Assembly: GCF_900324475.1 (NCBI RefSeq)
Contig: NZ_LT992502.1
Location: 3,100,001 to 3,164,000 of the forward strand
Reading direction: 5' to 3'
DNA from: Enterobacter bugandensis
GTDB taxonomy: Bacteria > Pseudomonadota > Gammaproteobacteria > Enterobacterales > Enterobacteriaceae
Length of the DNA: 64,000 nucleotides
Shown here piece after piece: positions 59,599-64,000 of the stretch. The position numbers and the translations under genes are program-made. Under the pieces are notes generated by a model that was given only the letters and a program-made list of their open reading frames with translations, was not told the DNA's origin and did not search any database. How positions within the stretch are numbered: the first letter of the stretch is position 1; every line of letters starts with the position of its first letter.

Positions 59599-59931
59599 AT
59601 GGCTAAGCGTAAATTGCTGCTTCTGGGTGTATTACTGTCTCTGGCGGGCTCCGCGTTTTCTGCCCCGCAAACCGCCGCTGCGCCATCGGGCATCAAGGCC
59701 TATGAAGAACAAGAGTTCATCGCCGATTTCACGAAGTTTAAAATCGGCGATACGGCACCGGCGCAGTATCAAACGCCGGAGTACACCATTAAACAGTACC
59801 AGCTGCGTAATCTTCCGGCACCGGATGCCGGTACCCACTGGACCTACATGGGCGAAAACTACGTCCTGATTGGCGATGCAGATGGCAAAATCTACAAAGC
59901 CTACAATGGAGATATTTTCTATCATCGCTGA
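59599..59931 (+). CDS. rcnB: RcnB-family periplasmic nickel/cobalt homeostasis protein
   Basis: A 110-residue secreted protein. The signal peptide ends near SAFSA-APQ. The conserved RcnB C-terminal block is intact: IKQYQLRNLPAPDAGTHW, YMGENYVLIGD and a final GDIFYHR. In E. coli, RcnB fine-tunes Ni/Co efflux by RcnA. Here rcnR and rcnA are not beside it or in the window. A GGAGA ribosome site precedes the ATG. The 3' end overlaps the GNAT gene. Confidence 0.9.
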   Translation: MAKRKLLLLGVLLSLAGSAFSAPQTAAAPSGIKAYEEQEFIADFTKFKIGDTAPAQYQTPEYTIKQYQLRNLPAPDAGTHWTYMGENYVLIGDADGKIYKAYNGDIFYHR

Positions 59932-60361
59932 TACGATCGTAATCCGTCCGTGGCAGGAGAGCGACCGCCCTTTCCTGCGTACGCTCTACCTCCACGCCCG
60001 GCGTGAAGCCTGGCCGTGGCTGGACAGTTCTGCGTGGCAGCTTGAAGATTTTGACGCGGCAACCCTGGACGAAGAGATTTGGGTGGCGGAGCAGGATGGG
60101 CACCGACTTGGCTTCGCCTCAGTCTGGACGAACGATAATTTTCTGCACAACCTGTTTGTCGACCCGCAGTATCAGAGCCTGGGCGTCGGACATGTGTTGC
60201 TTGAGCACGTACATAAGACGTTTACCAGCACGGGCTCACTCAAGTGTCTGGTGAAAAATGCGCGGGCTATTACGTTTTACCAGCGGCACGGCTGGCACAT
60301 TGAGGCGACGGGGAATTCTCCTGAGGGAGAGTACTATCTTATGCATTACCGGCTTGGGTAA
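59906..60361 (+). CDS. GNAT-family N-acetyltransferase
   Basis: A 151-residue acetyltransferase of unknown substrate. The start at MEIFSIIADTIVIRP (59906) lies inside the rcnB 3' end (26-base overlap); earlier in-frame codons read through rcnB and were dropped. The acetyl-CoA pyrophosphate loop QSLGVGH (residues 90-96) follows the beta-4 strand HNLFVDP. The late motif AITFYQRHGWHIEA is typical of GNAT motif B. Confidence 0.88.
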   Translation: MEIFSIIADTIVIRPWQESDRPFLRTLYLHARREAWPWLDSSAWQLEDFDAATLDEEIWVAEQDGHRLGFASVWTNDNFLHNLFVDPQYQSLGVGHVLLEHVHKTFTSTGSLKCLVKNARAITFYQRHGWHIEATGNSPEGEYYLMHYRLG

Positions 60362-60364
60362 AGT

Positions 60365-60440
60365 CAGGTGGCGCTTCGCTTACCTGACCTACAAAATCGT
60401 ATTTCGTAGGCCGGGTAAGGCGAAACCGCCACCCGGCAAT
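60365..60440. repeat. BIME: paired REP palindromes
   Basis: CAGGTGGCGCTTCGCTTACCTG and, in inverted arrangement, GCCGGGTAAGGCGAAACCGCC with ACCCGGC: two REP units joined by a short spacer (TACAAAATCGTATTTCGTAG, itself a palindrome). It fills the gap between the convergent GNAT and apbC genes. Confidence 0.88.
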
Positions 60441-60454
60441 CCTGCGCTGGGGGG

Positions 60455-61564
60455 TTACACCGCGCGGAAGGCGATTTCACCCGGGATCACTTCACCCTGC
60501 CAGTAGAGCTGCGCCGCAACGCGCCCCGCCAGCTGGCGATACATCTCAGCGAACTCGCTGTCCGGACGGCTGACGACCGTCGGCTTCCCGCTGTCCAGAT
60601 CTTCACGCAAGGAAATATGCAGCGGCATCTGCCCCAGCAGCTGGGTGTGATACTGCGCTGCCAGTTTTTCCGCCCCACCCGTACCAAAGATAGGCTCATG
60701 GTGTCCGCAGTTGCTGCAGATGTGCATGCTCATGTTCTCGACGATGCCGAGCACCGGCACTTCCACTTTCTCGAACATCACGATGCCTTTTTTGGCGTCG
60801 ATCAGCGCGATATCCTGCGGCGTGGTGACCACAACGGCCCCCGTTACCGGGATGTTCTGCGCCAGCGTCAGCTGAATGTCACCGGTGCCCGGCGGCATGT
60901 CCAGCACCAGATAATCCAGATCCGGCCACATCGTTTCCTGCAGCATCTGCAGCAGCGCTTTGCTGGCCATCGGGCCGCGCCAGACCATGGCGTTATCGTC
61001 GGTCACCAGGTAACCGATGGAGTTGGTCGCCAGACCGTGCGCCACGATCGGCGCCATATGCGTGCCGTCCGGCGAGGTTGGACGCTGATTTTCCGCACCC
61101 AGCATGTTTGGAATAGACGGACCGTAGATATCGGCATCCAGAATACCAACCTTTGCCCCTTCCGCCGCCAGCGCGAGCGCGAGGTTGACGGCGGTAGAGG
61201 ATTTACCCACCCCACCCTTACCTGAACTCACGGCGATGATGTTTTTCACCCCGTTGACGCCCGGCTGATTTTTCACACGCTTCAGCGTGGCAATGCTGTG
61301 GCTCAGCTTCCAGTCAATCGCTTTCGCACCGGTAATGCGCAGCAGCTCGGCGCTGGTCTGCTCTTTCAGCGCGTCAAAGGCACTGGTCCAGACGAACGGC
61401 ATCTGCACTTCAACGTGCAGCGTATCGTCCAGCCACGCGACGTGGTGCAACGCTTTCAGCGTAGTGAGGTTATGTTTCAGGGTTGGATGCTGAAAGTTAG
61501 CCAGCGTCCCGGCGACCATTGCTCGTAAGGCTTCCGGTGATTTGGCCTGGGATTGAGAACTCAT
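60455..61564 (-). CDS. apbC: Iron-sulfur cluster carrier ATPase ApbC (Mrp)
   Basis: A 369-residue P-loop ATPase that carries and transfers [4Fe-4S] clusters. An N-terminal DUF59-like domain is followed by the deviant Walker A GKGGVGKS at 115-122. The dimer-bridging CxxC motif (ICSNCGHHEP) lies near residue 284. It is divergent from metG, as in E. coli, with about 130 bases holding both promoters. Confidence 0.96.
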   Translation of the reverse strand: MSSQSQAKSPEALRAMVAGTLANFQHPTLKHNLTTLKALHHVAWLDDTLHVEVQMPFVWTSAFDALKEQTSAELLRITGAKAIDWKLSHSIATLKRVKNQPGVNGVKNIIAVSSGKGGVGKSSTAVNLALALAAEGAKVGILDADIYGPSIPNMLGAENQRPTSPDGTHMAPIVAHGLATNSIGYLVTDDNAMVWRGPMASKALLQMLQETMWPDLDYLVLDMPPGTGDIQLTLAQNIPVTGAVVVTTPQDIALIDAKKGIVMFEKVEVPVLGIVENMSMHICSNCGHHEPIFGTGGAEKLAAQYHTQLLGQMPLHISLREDLDSGKPTVVSRPDSEFAEMYRQLAGRVAAQLYWQGEVIPGEIAFRAV

Positions 61565-61701
61565 CCCGACTCCTTTGTTCTTGTGAATAAGACCTTAGAC
61601 AAACAAGTTTACCTGAAAGGCCGTGGTTTGTGCTTACTTAATAATGCCCCTTTTGGTAATATCGAAAACCCTTTTCACAGTTAAAAGAAGTAATGCCTAC
61701 T

Positions 61702-63735
61702 ATGACTCAAGTCGCGAAAAAAATTCTGGTAACGTGCGCCCTGCCGTACGCCAACGGCTCAATCCACCTCGGCCACATGCTGGAGCATATCCAGGCTGAT
61801 GTCTGGGTCCGTTACCAGCGAATGCGCGGCCACGAGGTTAACTTCATCTGTGCGGACGATGCCCACGGCACGCCGATTATGCTGAAAGCGCAGCAGCTGG
61901 GGATTTCCCCGGAGCAGATGATTGCCGAAATGAGTCAGGAGCATCAGACCGATTTTGCTGGCTTTGACATCAGCTATGACAACTATCACTCCACGCACAG
62001 CGACGAAAACCGCGAGCTGTCGGAGCTGATCTACACCCGTCTGAAAGAGAACGGTTTCATCAAAAACCGCACTATCTCTCAGCTGTACGATCCGGAAAAA
62101 GGCATGTTCCTGCCGGACCGTTTCGTCAAAGGCACCTGTCCAAAATGTAAATCCCCGGATCAGTACGGCGATAACTGCGAAGTCTGCGGCGCGACCTACA
62201 GCCCGACCGAACTGATTGAGCCCAAATCCGTGGTATCCGGCGCCACACCTGTGATGCGTGATTCCGAGCACTTCTTCTTCGACCTGCCGTCCTTCAGCGA
62301 AATGCTGCAGGCGTGGACCCGCAGTGGCGCGCTGCAGGAGCAGGTGGCGAACAAGATGCAGGAGTGGTTCGAATCCGGCCTGCAGCAGTGGGATATCTCT
62401 CGCGATGCGCCGTACTTTGGCTTCGAAATCCCGAATGCGCCGGGCAAATATTTCTACGTCTGGCTGGATGCGCCAATCGGCTACATGGGCTCCTTCAAGA
62501 ACCTGTGCGACAAGCGGGGCGACACCGTCAGCTTCGACGAATACTGGAAGAAAGACTCTACCGCCGAGCTGTACCACTTCATCGGCAAAGACATCGTTTA
62601 CTTCCACAGCCTGTTCTGGCCGGCCATGCTGGAAGGCAGCAACTTCCGCAAGCCAACCAACCTGTTTGTTCACGGCTACGTCACGGTGAACGGCGCCAAG
62701 ATGTCCAAGTCCCGCGGGACGTTCATCAAGGCCAGCACCTGGCTGAACCACTTCGACGCGGACAGCCTGCGCTACTACTACACCGCGAAGCTCTCTTCCC
62801 GCATCGATGATATCGACCTGAACCTGGAAGATTTCGTGCAGCGCGTGAACGCAGACATCGTCAACAAGGTGGTGAACCTGGCGTCCCGTAACGCGGGCTT
62901 TATCGCCAAGCGCTTTGACGGCGTAATGGCCGCTGAGCTGGCGGACCCTGCCCTGTACCAAACCTTCACCGACGCGGCAGCCACCATTGGCGAAGCCTGG
63001 GAAACGCGCGAGTTCGGTAAAGCAGTGCGTGAAATCATGGCGCTAGCTGACCTGGCTAACCGCTATGTGGACGAGCAGGCGCCGTGGGTTGTCGCTAAAC
63101 AGGAAGGCCGCGATGCCGATCTGCAGGCCATCTGCTCCATGGGCATCAACCTGTTCCGCGTGCTGATGACGTACCTGAAGCCGGTTCTGCCGCAGCTGGC
63201 AGCCCGCGCTGAAGCGTTCCTGAACACCGAACTGACCTGGGATGCAATGGCGCAGCCGCTGCTCGGCCACAAGGTGAACACCTTTAAGGCGCTGTATAAC
63301 CGCATCGAGATGAAGCAGGTTGAAGCGCTGGTCGAAGCCTCTAAAGAAGAGGTGAAAGCGGCTGCAGCACCGGTAACCGGCCCGCTGGCGGACGATCCGA
63401 TTCAGGAAACCATCACCTTTGATGATTTCGCTAAAGTCGACCTGCGCGTGGCGCTGATTGAAAACGCAGAATTCGTGGAAGGCTCTGACAAGCTGCTGCG
63501 CCTGACGCTGGATCTCGGCGGCGAGAAGCGCAACGTCTTCTCCGGCATCCGTTCTGCCTACCCGGACCCGCTGGTGCTGATCGGCCGTCAAACCGTGATG
63601 GTCGCTAACCTGGCGCCGCGCAAAATGCGCTTCGGCATTTCCGAGGGGATGGTGATGGCAGCAGGCCCTGGCGGGAAGGATATCTTCCTGTTAAGCCCAG
63701 ACGAAGGCGCGAAGCCGGGCCAGCAGGTGAAATAA
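61702..63735 (+). CDS. metG: Methionyl-tRNA synthetase
   Basis: Charges tRNA-Met. The start at [10 protein letters not shown] (61702) matches E. coli and gives 677 residues; an ATG three codons upstream (61693) is possible. HLGH is at 22-25, the zinc knuckle has Cys146, Cys149, Cys159 and Cys162, KMSKS is at 333-337, and the C-terminal EMAP-II-like tRNA-binding domain (about 575-677) mediates dimerisation. All catalytic motifs are intact. Confidence 0.97.
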   Translation: MTQVAKKILVTCALPYANGSIHLGHMLEHIQADVWVRYQRMRGHEVNFICADDAHGTPIMLKAQQLGISPEQMIAEMSQEHQTDFAGFDISYDNYHSTHSDENRELSELIYTRLKENGFIKNRTISQLYDPEKGMFLPDRFVKGTCPKCKSPDQYGDNCEVCGATYSPTELIEPKSVVSGATPVMRDSEHFFFDLPSFSEMLQAWTRSGALQEQVANKMQEWFESGLQQWDISRDAPYFGFEIPNAPGKYFYVWLDAPIGYMGSFKNLCDKRGDTVSFDEYWKKDSTAELYHFIGKDIVYFHSLFWPAMLEGSNFRKPTNLFVHGYVTVNGAKMSKSRGTFIKASTWLNHFDADSLRYYYTAKLSSRIDDIDLNLEDFVQRVNADIVNKVVNLASRNAGFIAKRFDGVMAAELADPALYQTFTDAAATIGEAWETREFGKAVREIMALADLANRYVDEQAPWVVAKQEGRDADLQAICSMGINLFRVLMTYLKPVLPQLAARAEAFLNTELTWDAMAQPLLGHKVNTFKALYNRIEMKQVEALVEASKEEVKAAAAPVTGPLADDPIQETITFDDFAKVDLRVALIENAEFVEGSDKLLRLTLDLGGEKRNVFSGIRSAYPDPLVLIGRQTVMVANLAPRKMRFGISEGMVMAAGPGGKDIFLLSPDEGAKPGQQVK

Positions 63736-63736
63736 C

Positions 63737-63768
63737 AAAAAAGCCGGAGATAATCTCCGGCTTTTTTT
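63737..63768. terminator. Bidirectional terminator between metG and yehS
   Basis: AAGCCGGAGA (63741-63750) and TCTCCGGCTT (63754-63763) form a ten-pair stem with a TAA loop, flanked by an A run on the left and a T run on the right. It can end both metG and the convergent yehS transcript. Confidence 0.93.
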
Positions 63769-64000
63769 ATGGTTTCGGGTGATGCACCCGATGGGTCAGC
63801 CCGCGCAGGAAATTACGCAGAAACTGGTCGCCGCACTCGCGGTAATTTTTGTGGTCCGGCGCGCGCATCATGGCGGTGATTTCCGGCATCGACACGCGGT
63901 ATTTCTGCTCGGTCATGATCGCCTGGATATCGTCCGTTTTCAGCGAAAAGGCGATACGCAGCTTTTTCAGCACCGTGTTGTTGTTCACGCGACGCTCCAG
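63767..64000 (-). CDS. yehS: YehS, DUF1456 protein, C-terminal part (cut by window edge)
   Basis: The last 77 codons of a DUF1456 protein. The visible part starts LERRVNNNTVLKKLRIAFSL and contains the second copy of the family repeat (SMPEITAMMRAPDHKNYREC). It ends in a His/Pro-rich tail. The frame runs off the window, so the start lies beyond 64000. Function is unknown. An internal ATG does not begin the gene: the open frame continues upstream with YehS-like sequence. Confidence 0.9.
   Translation of the reverse strand: MERRVNNNTVLKKLRIAFSLKTDDIQAIMTEQKYRVSMPEITAMMRAPDHKNYRECGDQFLRNFLRGLTHRVHHPKP

Noticed and set aside
61759..62961. 400-codon minus-strand frame opposite metG
   Set aside because: Shadow of a highly codon-biased essential gene; no features of its own.

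Overview
The window looks like a chromosomal segment of an enterobacterium of the Enterobacter / E. cloacae-complex type. The genes are 60-75 % familiar from the Escherichia coli colanic acid-to-metG segment, in the same order and with near-identical protein lengths. The GC content is high, REP/BIME palindromes lie between genes, and the dat-ddc pair is typical of Enterobacter rather than E. coli. The species was not determined by any search.

Layout. (1) 1-10.5 kb, minus strand: the start-proximal half of the colanic acid cluster (wza-wzb-wzc-wcaA-B-C-D-E-F-gmd-fcl; fcl is cut by the window edge). Its leader carries a JUMPstart/ops element for RfaH and a candidate RcsAB box. (2) 11.1-22 kb: conserved housekeeping genes yegH, asmA, dcd, udk, dgcE (yegE), alkA and yegD. 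(3) 22.1-33.2 kb: the mdtABCD-baeSR envelope-stress efflux operon, closed by a strong hairpin. (4) 33.2-35.5 kb: a very AT-rich insertion carrying one unrecognised gene, whose product has a PD-(D/E)XK nuclease signature. It sits where E. coli has yegP. (5) 35.6-45.2 kb: trhP, the CyaR small RNA (with a CRP site at exactly -41.5), yegS, fbaB, the yegTUV nucleoside-type operon with its GntR regulator yegW, and thiMD behind a TPP riboswitch.

(6) 45.3-59.1 kb is an accessory block between thiM and rcnB-mrp-metG, where E. coli carries rcnRA and the yeh fimbrial genes. It holds a short trimeric autotransporter with a collagen-like stalk, a 34-residue membrane protein and a lipoprotein. It then holds a csc-type sucrose/fructoside operon under a LacI regulator with two palindromic operators, and the dat-ddc 1,3-diaminopropane pathway with a candidate CRP-dependent promoter. 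Last come a lone ScsD-like thioredoxin and a second Wza/Wzb/Wzc-type module (gfcE-etp-etk) with no gfcABCD beside it. (7) 59.6-64 kb: rcnB, a GNAT acetyltransferase, apbC (mrp), metG and the 3' part of yehS.

The window therefore carries two polysaccharide-export / tyrosine-kinase sets (colanic acid and group-4-capsule type), one drug-efflux stress regulon and one variable hotspot. The best candidates for undescribed biology are the solitary nuclease-like gene at 33.2-35.3 kb and the collagen-stalk adhesin/small-membrane-protein/lipoprotein cassette at 45.8-47.5 kb. No tRNA, rRNA, CRISPR array, insertion sequence or prophage was seen.
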